Shown here piece by piece: positions 11,091 to 19,821 of a stretch of DNA of 64,000 bases; the stretch's first letter is position 1, and each line of letters starts with the position of its first letter. A program made the translations under genes and the position numbers. The stretch covers positions 29,674,488 through 29,738,487 of the forward strand of contig OZ024871.1 in the NCBI GenBank assembly GCA_964017185.1. Reading direction: 5' to 3'. Source of the DNA: Rugalucina vietnamica. Lineage: Eukaryota; Mollusca; Bivalvia; Lucinida; Lucinidae. The notes beneath the pieces are model-generated. The model did not search any database, was not told where the DNA came from, and saw only the letters and a program-made list of their open reading frames with translations.

Positions 11091-13101
11091 TCATCATGAC
11101 AATTCTCAAAATTGTCATGATGCCATCAGGAAAAAGCACTCAAAATGGGAAAAGTTTCTCCACTGTAAGACCAACCAGAATTATGAAATTTACAAAGATG
11201 CTAGAAATAAAGTAATTACAGAAATGAGGCGTTCAAAATATGAATACGAAAAAAACCTTGCTACTCAGATAAAAACAGATCCAAAACTTTTCTGGAGCTA
11301 CGTTAGATCTAAGTTAAAAACCAAGGGGAAATTAGGTCAGCTAAAAACACAAAATGATACTCTTACCAATGATAGTCAAGAAAAAGCTGAGGTGTTGAAC
11401 ACTTACTTTGCCAGTGTTTTCGAAATTGAAAGCCAAGGAGCACTTCCTGAATTTCCAGATAGAGACTTTGATGAAACATTATCTTACGTTGAAATAACGG
11501 AAAATCTCGTCGAAAAAGCAATAGACAGACTAAAACCATCCAAATCACAAGGTCCGGACAATTTACACCCAAAATTAATCAAGGAATGTAAAAACACCTT
11601 ATTGCAACCTCTAACTCTAATCTTTAAACAGTCACTAAATGAATCCGTATTACCAGATGTCTGGAAACAAGCCAATGTTACATCAATACACAAAAAGGGA
11701 GATAAAACAAAACCTGATAACTATCGCCCCATCAGTTTGACTTCTGTGCCATGCAAATTAATGGAAAAAATTATCAGAGATCAAATTGTTGAACACATGA
11801 CTAGAAATGACTTTTTTAGTCCCTTTCAACACGGCTTTGTTTCGGGAAAATCATGTGTCACACAACTACTTGAATTTCTTGACAACATAACAGAAGCTCT
11901 AGATCAGGGTGATGACATTGATATCATTTATGTTGACTTTAGTAAAGCTTTTGATAAAATCCCGCACAGGAAACTCATGAAAAAAATGTGGGGTTATGGA
12001 ATTAGGGGCAAAATATACAAATGGGTAAAAGAATTTTTGACTAATAGAACCCAAAAAGTTGTCGTTGATGGGAAAAAATCTGGTTCAAAACCAGTGACTT
12101 CAGGCGTACCCCAAGGCAGTGTACTAGGACCCATTTTATTCGTTATTTACATTAATGATCTCCCCGACGTGATACAGTGTTTCATTAAACTCTTTGCTGA
12201 TGACTCAAAACTGTACAGAAGGGTATCTAAAATAGAGCATATAGAAATTCTACAATCATGTCTTAATAGAGCTGTTACCTGGGCCGAAATATGGGAAATG
12301 TTTTTTAACCTCATCAAGTGTCACCATCTACATATAGGAAAAAATTCAATTGGCCAGTTTTACACAATGGAATCAAGTGAGGGAACGAAAAGGCTTGAGA
12401 CAGTAACTTCAGAAAAAGATCTAGGCGTCATTATCGACAAATCACTGTCATTTACAGAACATATTAGCAGCAAAGTATCAGTTGCCAATAGAAATCTTGG
12501 GCTAATATTCAGAACCTTCACCTTTATGGATAAGGAAATGTTTTTGAACTTATATAAAAGTATAGTGCGCCCCCATCTCGAATACGCCACATGTGTGTGG
12601 TCGCCACAATACAAAAAAGACGCCATTACAATTGAAAATGTCCAGCGTAGAGCAACCAGACTTCTTCCGTGCTTAAAAAACAAAACCTACAGTGAACGAT
12701 TGAAATTTCTAGGACTTCCTTCATTAGAATATCGAAGAGAAAGAGCAGATATGATCCAAGTTTATAAGATTCTAAATGACATTGATAAGGTTAACAAAGA
12801 TAAGCTATTCACGATGTCTCATAACATTGGTACCAGAGGCCACCAATTTAAGATCTACAAGAATAGATACAGACTCAATGTTAGGGGAAATTACTTCAGC
12901 AACAGAGTAATTGACTTATGGAATGAGCTGCCTGAAAACACAGTTATGGCACCCACTCTCAACAGCTTCAAAAGCAGACTAAACAAATGTTGGTATGGGC
13001 ATCCCCGTAAGTTTGACCCTTGGTGTTATATTCCCGGCGAGAGGACAAGACAACGGCCTACATATCCAAATACATCAACAGAGGCTGTAGAGCCTGACTA
13101 G
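11074..13101 (+). CDS. LINE B reverse transcriptase ORF, 675 codons
   Basis: Non-LTR reverse transcriptase, which copies element RNA at a nicked chromosomal site. It is open from 11074 to the stop at 13099-13101. The RT motifs are in order: NYRPISLTSVPCKLMEKII, FVSGKSCVTQLLEF, DFSKAFDKIPH, GVPQGSVLGPILFVIYINDL, FADD (12193-12204), then YLGV-like EKDLGVIIDKSLSF and the C-terminal LYKSIVRPHLEYATCVWSP and RRATRLL blocks. The first five or so codons come from the LINE A host sequence read out of frame, so the real element starts at 11091 without its endonuclease: it is 5' truncated. The catalytic FADD is present and there is no internal stop, so insertion is fairly young. It may be read as part of the CR1/Jockey group; the exact clade is not resolved here. 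Confidence 0.85.
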   Translation: MPMFLYHHDNSQNCHDAIRKKHSKWEKFLHCKTNQNYEIYKDARNKVITEMRRSKYEYEKNLATQIKTDPKLFWSYVRSKLKTKGKLGQLKTQNDTLTNDSQEKAEVLNTYFASVFEIESQGALPEFPDRDFDETLSYVEITENLVEKAIDRLKPSKSQGPDNLHPKLIKECKNTLLQPLTLIFKQSLNESVLPDVWKQANVTSIHKKGDKTKPDNYRPISLTSVPCKLMEKIIRDQIVEHMTRNDFFSPFQHGFVSGKSCVTQLLEFLDNITEALDQGDDIDIIYVDFSKAFDKIPHRKLMKKMWGYGIRGKIYKWVKEFLTNRTQKVVVDGKKSGSKPVTSGVPQGSVLGPILFVIYINDLPDVIQCFIKLFADDSKLYRRVSKIEHIEILQSCLNRAVTWAEIWEMFFNLIKCHHLHIGKNSIGQFYTMESSEGTKRLETVTSEKDLGVIIDKSLSFTEHISSKVSVANRNLGLIFRTFTFMDKEMFLNLYKSIVRPHLEYATCVWSPQYKKDAITIENVQRRATRLLPCLKNKTYSERLKFLGLPSLEYRRERADMIQVYKILNDIDKVNKDKLFTMSHNIGTRGHQFKIYKNRYRLNVRGNYFSNRVIDLWNELPENTVMAPTLNSFKSRLNKCWYGHPRKFDPWCYIPGERTRQRPTYPNTSTEAVEPD

Positions 13102-13127
13102 ATGTTAACGACGTAAGACGTAAGACG
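11091..13127 (+). mobile_element. LINE B, young 5'-truncated insertion within LINE A
   Basis: Inserted in LINE A between the codons for HVLV and GGDFN. TTGTA precedes it (11086-11090) and follows it (13128-13132), a short target duplication. The 3' tail after the stop is GACGTAAGACGTAAGACGT, a 7-bp repeat instead of poly(A), as in CR1/L2-like elements. The 5' junction is a snap-back: CATCATGACAATT at 11092-11104 mirrors AATTGTCATGATG at 11110-11122. Confidence 0.8.
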
Positions 13128-14325
13128 TTGTAGGAGGTGATTTCAATTGTGGTGATATTGAATGGAGCACAATGCAGGTATCCGAAGGGGTCCCAAAGAG
13201 GCCAGCTCAGACTAAACTCCTAAGCATTAAACAAGATCACTGCCTCTCCCCAATGGTTAAAATACACACCCGAGAAGACAAGTCCCTTGATTTACTCTTT
13301 ACAAACTCACCATCCACAATTAACCGTGTTAAAGGGATGCCCCCGATCGGCAAATCAGATCATGACATTGTCTATGTTGAGTAGGATATTAAGGCTAAAC
13401 GGATCCAGCAGACCCCGCGTAAGATCTTTCTATATAAACGAGCGGACATGGACGGTCTACATGACCGATTAGGAAACGCGATTAACTTTACTTTCGAGCT
13501 CGCAAGTCAAGTAGCACAGACATAAAGAACCATTACAAACGGTTCAGAGCACATGTTCAAAAGAGCATTAGAGATGTATATAGGAAGCACGTTACCAATA
13601 TCTTCTTTGAAAATGATAGCCCTGATCCCAACTGTCCCCGGAAAAATGAGAAGGCAAAAAAGTTTTGGTCATTTGTCAAGTCCCTTAAAAAAGACCTCCT
13701 TAGAGTAAACGGAATCTTGATGACTGACACCTTGGATAAGGCCAACATTTGTAATAGGCAGTTTCAGTCAGCCTTCACTCGCGAATCCCCTCCAAATGCA
13801 CAAGTCCCTTCACCGCCATGGGTGAAATTACAGTTGACCCCAAAGGGGTCACTAAACTGTTGAATAATTTGAATATATACATAAGGTACCTGTGCCAGAT
13901 GGCTTGAGTGCTAGGGTGTTGAAAGAATGTAGTTCTGAAATTGCTCCTATCCTACAATGAGTCGCTTGCTCAGGGTGCTGTACCAGATGATTGGCGACAG
14001 GCAAATATAGCCCCGGTATTTAAGAAAGGTGAGAAATATGATGCAGCTAACTATCGACCGGTGTCGCTTACTTGCATCTGTTGCAAAACTCTAGAGCATA
14101 TAATAGTCAGCAATATAAACAAGCACCTGGGCCTTGAAAGCATCCTTGCTGATTGTCAACATGGGTTCCGAAGTCAAAGGTTTTGCAAAATCCAGTTAGT
14201 TCAGTTTTATCATGACTTAGTTAGTAATCTGGATCGAGCTGTGAACAGTGGGCATAAGCAAACAGACGTGATTGTAATGGATTTCGCTAAGGCCTTTGAC
14301 AAGGTCCCACATAAAAAGGTACAAG
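13128..14325 (+). pseudogene. LINE A endonuclease C-terminal part and RT N-terminal part
   Basis: Begins GGDFNCGDIEW, continues through TREDKSLDLLFTN and IGKSDHDIVYVE (endonuclease C-terminal motifs), then a linker with KFWSFVKSLKKDL, then RT block WRQANIAPVFKKGEKYDAAN, YRPVSLTCICCKTLEHIIV, DCQHGFRSQRFCKIQLVQF and MDFAKAFDKVPHKK. Several frameshifts occur between 13380 and 13960. It is cut near 14325 by a composite repeat. Confidence 0.8.
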
Positions 14326-14885
14326 TAGGCAAAGATCAGGAAAAGGCGCAATCAGAAAAAGATTCCCACTCCAAAAACCGAGGTGGGAAAAAACAAACTA
14401 ACAATCAGGGCCCAGTTGTTCAAAACTAACGACGTCGTTAGTTAACGTTTCGTTAAAATTTCAAACATTAATATTACAAATACACTGTTATTTTTTGTTG
14501 AAAAAATGTGAGAATCCTTTGCACTGCAAAGGATTCTCATATTTTTTCAACAAAAAATAACAGTATATTTGTTACTATAGCTGATATTTGCTTAACAAAT
14601 TTATGTCTTAACGATATCGTTAAGCTAACGATGCTTTGAACAACTGGGTCCAGGTACTTATACCATGAAACATATCATAAGCCGAATGAGCAGCTATTTT
14701 CCCAACAGGTGGCCACTCAGTTACCTTAACTTAACTAAAAATATGAAAACATACATAAGGCGCCAACAGCACAAAAAAATTTAAACACCAAGACATAAAA
14801 CAAAAAGAACCACCACAGAAGTATCGCCTTGGAACGATCAGTAACACAAAGTTACTGGCGGGCTTAAACCGGTTTTACATGGCCA
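14326..14885 (+). mobile_element. Composite repeat inserted in LINE A (carries a MITE)
   Basis: Runs from GTACAAGTAGGCAAAGATCA to CGGTTTTACATGGCC and matches 17607-17935 except for the MITE at 14409-14650, which only this copy has. LINE A resumes with AGGTTATTATAC; AAAAGG flanks both sides. A diverged copy is at 30340-30490 and the end motif also appears at 17165-17215. Nature unknown: no terminal inverted repeat and no clear ORF. Confidence 0.7.
14409..14650. mobile_element. GGCCCAGTTGTT MITE with CAG target duplication
   Basis: Ends GGCCCAGTTGTTCAAAA and TTTGAACAACTGGGTC, flanked by CAG at 14406-14408 and 14651-14653. The paralogous empty site near 17700 reads AACAATCAGGTACTTATAC with one CAG, which confirms the ends. 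The inside holds two perfect palindromes, one around TTTGCACTGCAAA and one around TTAACGATATCGTTAA. A 3-bp duplication is compatible with PIF/Harbinger-like elements. Other copies: 39386-39646, 40618-40879, 5362-5508. Confidence 0.9.
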
Positions 14886-15783
14886 AAAGGTTATTATACA
14901 AACTTGACTTTTACGGGATTAGAGGATCTACACATCATGGGATCGACTCGTGGCTCTCTGAGCGCTCTCAAAAAGTGGTATTAGATGGCCGAGTCCCGGT
15001 TCTATCTGGTGTCCCTCAAGGATAGGTCTTAGGACCGGTCCTATTTCTTATTTTCATTAATGATCTTCCGGATAATATCAGGTCATCTGTTCGGCTATTT
15101 GCTGATGATTGTGTTTTGTACAGGAATATCAAATAAAAATTAAAACTGAGATCCTTTAAGAGCAGCGAACACATTAATGAGAATGGGGATGGGCCATACC
15201 GTGGTTTCGACTATTGTCTCCATTGGATTGTCAGATTTTGCAAGATGACCTGAATAGCTTGCCCAAATGGTAAATGGATTGGCAAATGAAAATTAATGTT
15301 AGCAAATGTCATTCAATGAGGGTGACTCGGCTACACCAAGCAATCATATACAGTTCAGCTACACACTGCATCAGCAAACATTAGAACAGGTTCAGTCCTA
15401 GGTTTAACTATCACAGACAACCTTGATTGGGGTCAACATATTTCGGAAATACATGCAAGGCAACTAAGACTTTGGGCTTTCTTCGGCGAAATTTAGCATT
15501 GGCACCTAGGCATACTAAAGAAGTTGCATACAAAACGTTGGTTCGTCCTCAACTTGAGTATGCAGCTCCAATTTGGCATCCCTATAATGAAACCCAGACT
15601 GCTAAGGTGGAGAAGGTGCAGAAGACTGCAGCCAGGTGGACCTGTAGGAGATGGAGGAACTCCAGTAGCGTTGGTGATATGCTTGACGAGCTTGAGTGGC
15701 CTTCCCTAGAGTCCCGCAGAGAGCGGTCCTCCTTAACCTTCTGCTACAAGATACACTCTGGTACAGTGTGTCTTGATAAAGAC
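14886..15783 (+). pseudogene. LINE A RT catalytic and C-terminal part
   Basis: Reads LLYKLDFYGIRGS, then SGVPQG followed by an in-frame stop, VLGPVLFLIFINDLPDNI, VRLFADDCVLYRN, then after an 80-bp insertion LQDDLNSLPKW, FLRRNLALAPRHTKEVAYKT, LVRPQLEYAAPIWHPYNETQ and SSVGDMLDELEWPSLESRRE. Frameshifts lie near 15240-15420. It is continued after the MITE by 16011-16139 (YLTPAPNLRRTRASQYTRQF and IEEFKASI, stop). Confidence 0.8.
15136..15217 (+). repeat. 82-bp repeat, second copy at 18741-18824
   Basis: TGAGATCCTTTAAGAGCAG through GGGGATGGGCCATACCG to TTTCGACTATT occurs twice in the window and is inserted into LINE A here. It has no inverted ends and no recognised family. Confidence 0.65.
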
Positions 15784-15787
15784 AAAT

Positions 15788-16010
15788 GGGCCGCCTCATG
15801 GGAAAACCAACAATCTGCATAGGCGAAAACAAAGACGCAGATCAGCTTCGCGGTAACCGCGAAGCTGATCAGCGCCTTTGTTTTCGCTACTCGGATAGTA
15901 CAATCCTCTTGTACTTTAATCCGAAATTTCAAGCTTCTAGCTCTTTTCTGTGCTTGTACAGGCCGGTTTGTGTCGGACCTGTTCGGAAACCAGATTGTTG
16001 GTTTTCCCAT
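15788..16010 (-). mobile_element. GCCGC-ended hairpin MITE, copy d, in LINE A
   Basis: Left end GGGCCGCCTCATGGG; the right end is shortened after GGTTTTCCCAT. CAAAT flanks both sides (15783-15787, 16011-16015) and LINE A's reading frame continues across (DKDK then YLTPAPN). The centre is a perfect palindrome around GCGGTAACCGC (about 15836-15885). Confidence 0.85.
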
Positions 16011-16139
16011 CAAATACCTGACCCCGGCACCCAACCTAAGGCGAACTCGGGCATCGCAGTATACAAGACAATTTGCCTATAGTCTCCCTTCTTCAGTGGT
16101 CTCATCTAAGACCATTGAGGAATTTAAGGCTTCTATTTA

Positions 16140-16540
16140 ATCATAGGCCCAGAGGCATGAGTTTTAGTATGCTTCTATCTATATCTTGTAAATAGTTTTA
16201 ATGGCCCACCCCAAATGTTTGTTCCCTTGACTAAATTTAGCCACCCACCCTGCACCTGATGATCAGAAATTGATCGACTCAGTATCAGAAGATAGATAAA
16301 TGAACATTTTTTTAAGAAAGAATAGAGGGATCATGAATCGATGCAATTAAATTTTGAAGTCCCAACACAGACACTTGCTGGGAAAGAAAATACATAAAAC
16401 ACAACAAAACATTTTTCCGACAACACACTCGAAGAGCATTTTCCCAACAAGGTATTTATCCGGCTAAGTTTCAACAGGAACGCAAGGCAACTAGCACGAC
16501 AGAGAGCCAGGCACAATAAACAGTAGTATAATGAAGATAA
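16140..16540 (+). other. LINE A 3' region and unassigned DNA
   Basis: The stretch ACCTGATGATCAGAAATTGA with GACTCAGTAT and AGATAGATA at 16254-16300 recurs at 55735-55795, so it is probably the 3' UTR and tail of the LINE A family. Beyond about 16320 I recognise nothing. Confidence 0.45.
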
Positions 16541-16665
16541 ACCACTTTTCCTGGGACACCGATTATCGTTTTAACTGGGGACAAGTTTGATGAAGATAAA
16601 CCAATTTTCCTGGGACACAACTTATCGTTTTTCTGTGGACAACGCCGAAAACTATTTTTCCTGGG
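16532..16665. repeat. Short tandem repeat, about 61-bp unit
   Basis: GATGAAGATAAACCA...TTTCCTGGGACAC...TTATCGTTTT is repeated twice, with a degenerate third partial unit (TATTTTTCCTGGGGACAT). No coding potential. DNA from 16665 to 17165 shows nothing I can name. Confidence 0.6.
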
Positions 16666-17164
16666 GACATCATCCTCGAATTCATAAAGAAAGAAAATTA
16701 AATAAATACAAAAATAGTGTTCAACTGGCGAACACATGTAACAAAAACTTTTGATGTAATTAAGTTAAAATCCCAACCACATACACCAGAAATACAGCGA
16801 TTAACATTATCATAAATAAAACCATTTTTAATAGGACAGCGAAATACCATTTCTATCAGTGCAGCGAAAATGTATCAATGATTATTAAAAACGGATTAGA
16901 ATAAAAAATAAACCAAGATCTCAACTGGCTAACACATGTATTACAAAATGTTGCTGCAAATATAGCCAAAACCTCGACCAAAGATACTAGGCGGGAAGGA
17001 GAGCATTTCCACTGGTTCATCAAGATGTTCATTCGCGAAACTAAACAAGAGCCCAACAAGAAAAGCAGCAACTCGACCATAATAATTAAAAGAAAAAACA
17101 CAAAAAAACCGACGAGCACAACAGACAGACAAACGGACAAAACACGCAACATGAATATAAATAT

Positions 17165-17215
17165 TTACAAAACCGCCTTGGAACGGTCAGTAACGAATTA
17201 CTGGGGAGCTTAAAT
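17165..17215 (+). repeat. End motif of the composite repeat
   Basis: CCGCCTTGGAACGGTCAGTAA then TTACTGGGGAGCTTAAA resembles the last 60 bp of the repeats at 14326-14885 and 17607-17935. Confidence 0.5.
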
Positions 17216-17310
17216 CGATTCTACAGAGCTCTAATCCTCGCCCTTTTGTCTGTTGATATTTATAACAAAAACAATCGTTCGATTTAACCAAAAGCTTCCA
17301 TATCTCGTTT

Positions 17311-17345
17311 AAGTGACGTCACTTGCGTGCATTGTATTTATAAGT
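17311..17345. promoter_or_regulatory. CRE-like palindrome next to a TATA-like stretch
   Basis: AAGTGACGTCACTT (17311-17324) is a perfect 14-bp palindrome around a full CRE core, followed by TGTATTTATAAG at about 17333-17344. It looks like a promoter but I see no gene that would start here; it may belong to a transposon. Confidence 0.3.
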
Positions 17346-17606
17346 AGTTTCTTTAATATGGACCCTATCGTATGAGAAATTATAATGTAACTGGTGATGA
17401 ATCGGACGTTGATTAAGTGTAAAATTACAAGATACACCAAAAACGAGGACTCAACAGTATTATAAACACTAGAATACTGGAGCAAAAAAAAGCTTATGTT
17501 TAAATCCCGGTGGACCCGACCGGAAACAAGAGTTTTAGCCCGTTATTCAAACTCAAAGTCAGGTTCCTCTCGTCTGTCAGACAGCTTTAAGTCAGGACCG
17601 TCACAG

Positions 17607-17935
17607 AAAGGTACAAGTAGGCAAAGATCAGAAAAAGGCGCAATCAGAAAAAGATTCCCATTCCAAAAACCAAGGTGGGAAAAAAACAAACCAACAATCA
17701 GGTACTTATACAATGAAAATATATCGTAAGCCGAATGAGCAGCTATTTTCCCAATAGGTGGCCACTCAGTTACCTAAACTTAACTAAAAATATGAAAACA
17801 TACATAAGGCGCCAACAGCACAAAAAAATTCAAACACCAAGACATAAAACAAAAAGAACCGCCACAGAAGTATCGCCTTGGAACGATCAGTAACAAAAAG
17901 TTACTGGCGGGCTTAAACCGGTTTTACATGGCCAT
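17607..17935 (+). repeat. Composite repeat, copy without the MITE
   Basis: About 95 per cent identical to 14326-14885 outside the MITE. It contains the intact target site AACAATCAGGTACTT. The upstream 17496-17606 stays in one open frame with it (77 codons, basic, serine-rich) without recognisable similarity. Confidence 0.7.
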
Positions 17936-18164
17936 AACCTCAACCTCAGCTTCTGCAGTGGTTCATAACATTTACAGGTAGTTAGTTTTTCGGTCCTCGT
18001 GGTGAATCTCTAACTAGTCAATGAATCATCAAGAACAAACAAATAAATCACGATAAACATCCAGATGAATCAAAATCCAGGATTCACAGATTGAGTCTGA
18101 GGTCCGACCCACCGACCCACCGACCCACCGATTTAATTTTTTAGTTTTTTTTTTCTTTAAAGTA

Positions 18165-18730
18165 TCAGAATCAGAATAGTTTACTGGTGAAACGCCAAAA
18201 CTGACAATACCACACCAGGGGGGTGGGGCTTGACCGGAGGGGGTTAGTCCCGAGCTCTCACAAGAGGAGTAAATTTAGACGCACAATCATCTGACATTTC
18301 GGCAGAGGAGATCCGAGAATCAGGGAGTTCTTTCCAATCTCTAATAGTCTGGGTAAAAAAAACTATGTAAATAGGCATTTGTACTTGCTGAAGGTTCTGA
18401 AATGCCAAGGAGTGTTGATTCCTACAATGCCTATTTTTGAGGATATAAGGTCATCCGTAGGTATTTTTGCTGTCCCTTTTAGACCTTTGTAAAGCAATAT
18501 AATTCTATTATCTTTCCTTCTTTTCTGTAGGGATTCCCATTTTAGTTTTAAGGGTGTCAGTCATACTGCCTTTTTCATATGTATAATTCCTAGTTACAAA
18601 CCTAGCTGCACACTTTTGCACTTTCTCCAGATCATCTATCAGACCTTCATAATGAGGGTCCCAAACTGAGCTACCATATTCAAGAATAGGTCTCACCAGA
18701 CCTTCATAGGCAGCTTCTCTCAAATCTTGG
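18165..18730 (-). pseudogene. LINE RT C-terminal fragment, minus strand (copy 1)
   Basis: Minus strand from 18730: REAAYEGLVRPILEYGSSVW, WDPHYEGLIDDLEKVQKCAA, then GLKGTAKIPTDDL, then IRDWKELPDSRIS and a 3' end CTGATTCTGATACTT. Several stops and frame changes. It shares its last 250 bp with 19340-19715. Confidence 0.75.
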
Positions 18731-18740
18731 GGACAAGAAA

Positions 18741-18824
18741 TAAAAATTAAATCTGAGATCCTTTAAGAGCAGTGAACACATTAATGAGAAAGGGGATGGG
18801 CCATACCGCGGTTTCGACTATTAA
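18741..18824 (+). repeat. 82-bp repeat, second copy
   Basis: Matches 15136-15217 over its whole length with a few differences. Confidence 0.65.
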
Positions 18825-18884
18825 AGTCTCGTCAGTGGCCCTTTAGAATTGACAACATTGAGCCAAAGAGAATTACTGAAATTT

Positions 18885-19170
18885 TATCATTACGAAAACA
18901 AGCCAACGTAATATATAGATTTTTCTTAAGTTGTAAAAATTGAATATTTTCAGCAGAAAAATGTTTGATATTTTTTCTTATTTTTGTTCAAAACATACAT
19001 TGTGGGTACACGTTAGAACCGCCTCGCCGAGGCGGTTCTAACAAGTACCCACAATCTATGTTTTGGAGCAAAAATAAGAAAAATAGGTATACCGCTGCAT
19101 ACCCTAGTTTTGCTATATAAAATGGGGTATAAGGGGGTATACATTACATGGACATGTTTTCCTGATGTAA
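18885..19170 (+). mobile_element. Palindromic-core MITE, copy 2
   Basis: Core arms TTAGAACCGCCTCG and CGAGGCGGTTCTAA form a perfect 28-bp palindrome at 19012-19039, inside TGTGGGTACACG / AAGTACCCACAAT. The outer right part has GTATACATTACATGGACATG as in the other copies. Confidence 0.8.
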
Positions 19171-19339
19171 CTTTCAACAGGGTAGTCGATACAGAGACTT
19201 ATATTATCTAAATGGGACCAAATATGTAAAACATTGGTTATAAAATGAATCTTAACCGATAATAAATTTCTGATTTCTCAGAATATCTTCGCTGATCTCA
19301 AAGGACAAAAAAGAAAATATAACCAGAAAACAGATTTCG

Positions 19340-19715
19340 TCTAAAAACGAAAAACAAGGGTCCTATTGGCTAAGCCTTTAGTGCACACATTGCCTATGTG
19401 AGTATTCCATTTTATATCCATAGTTATTGTTACACCGAGATATTTGGTACTTTCAGGTAGGTAGGAATCAACACTCCTTGGCATTTCAGATACCTTCAGC
19501 AAGTACAAGTGCCTATTTACATAGTTTTTTCCCCAGACTATTAGAGATTGAAATGAACTACCTGATTCTCTGATCTCCTCTACTGAAATGTCAGATGATT
19601 GTGAGTGTCTTAATTTACTTCTCTTGTGAGAGCTCGGAGCTAATCCCCTCCGGTCAAGCCCCATCCCCCTGGTGTGGTATTGTCAGTTTTACATTTCACC
19701 AATTAACTATTCTGA
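19340..19715 (-). pseudogene. LINE RT fragment with rearranged order, minus strand (copy 2)
   Basis: Minus strand reads the extreme C-terminus first (EEIRESGSSFQSLIVWGKNY), then STKYLGVTITMDIKWNTHIG, which lies upstream of it in intact elements. It is therefore a rearranged fragment of the family at 18165-18730. Confidence 0.7.
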
Positions 19716-19821
19716 TTCTGCCCATTGTAAATATTGTATCTACGTATCTGTATCTGTTGAATACTGGAAATGGACTCATTTGCTGAGCATAAATTATCCA
19801 GGGGGTGTGCGCAGATGTTAC

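Larger units (their letters stand above)
10640..16145 (+). mobile_element. LINE A, old CR1/Jockey-type element, split by three or more insertions
   Basis: One element in pieces, plus strand: endonuclease N-terminal part 10690-11090; endonuclease C-terminal part plus RT N-terminal part 13128-14325; RT catalytic part 14886-15135; RT C-terminal parts 15225-15783 and 16011-16139. Insertions between the pieces: LINE B (11091-13127), a composite repeat with a MITE inside (about 14326-14885), a short repeat (15136-15217), and a hairpin MITE (15788-16010). The endonuclease reads LRILIMNCQSIKNKLRDFSR, GGVFIALRRD, LYLGSFYRPP, then after LINE B GGDFNCGDIEW, LDLLFTN and GKSDHDIVYVE. Stops and frameshifts are present throughout, so it is dead. 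Confidence 0.85.

Noticed and set aside
17496-17729. 77-codon basic, serine-rich ORF as a gene
   Set aside because: Most of it is the composite repeat, whose other copy reads in a different frame.
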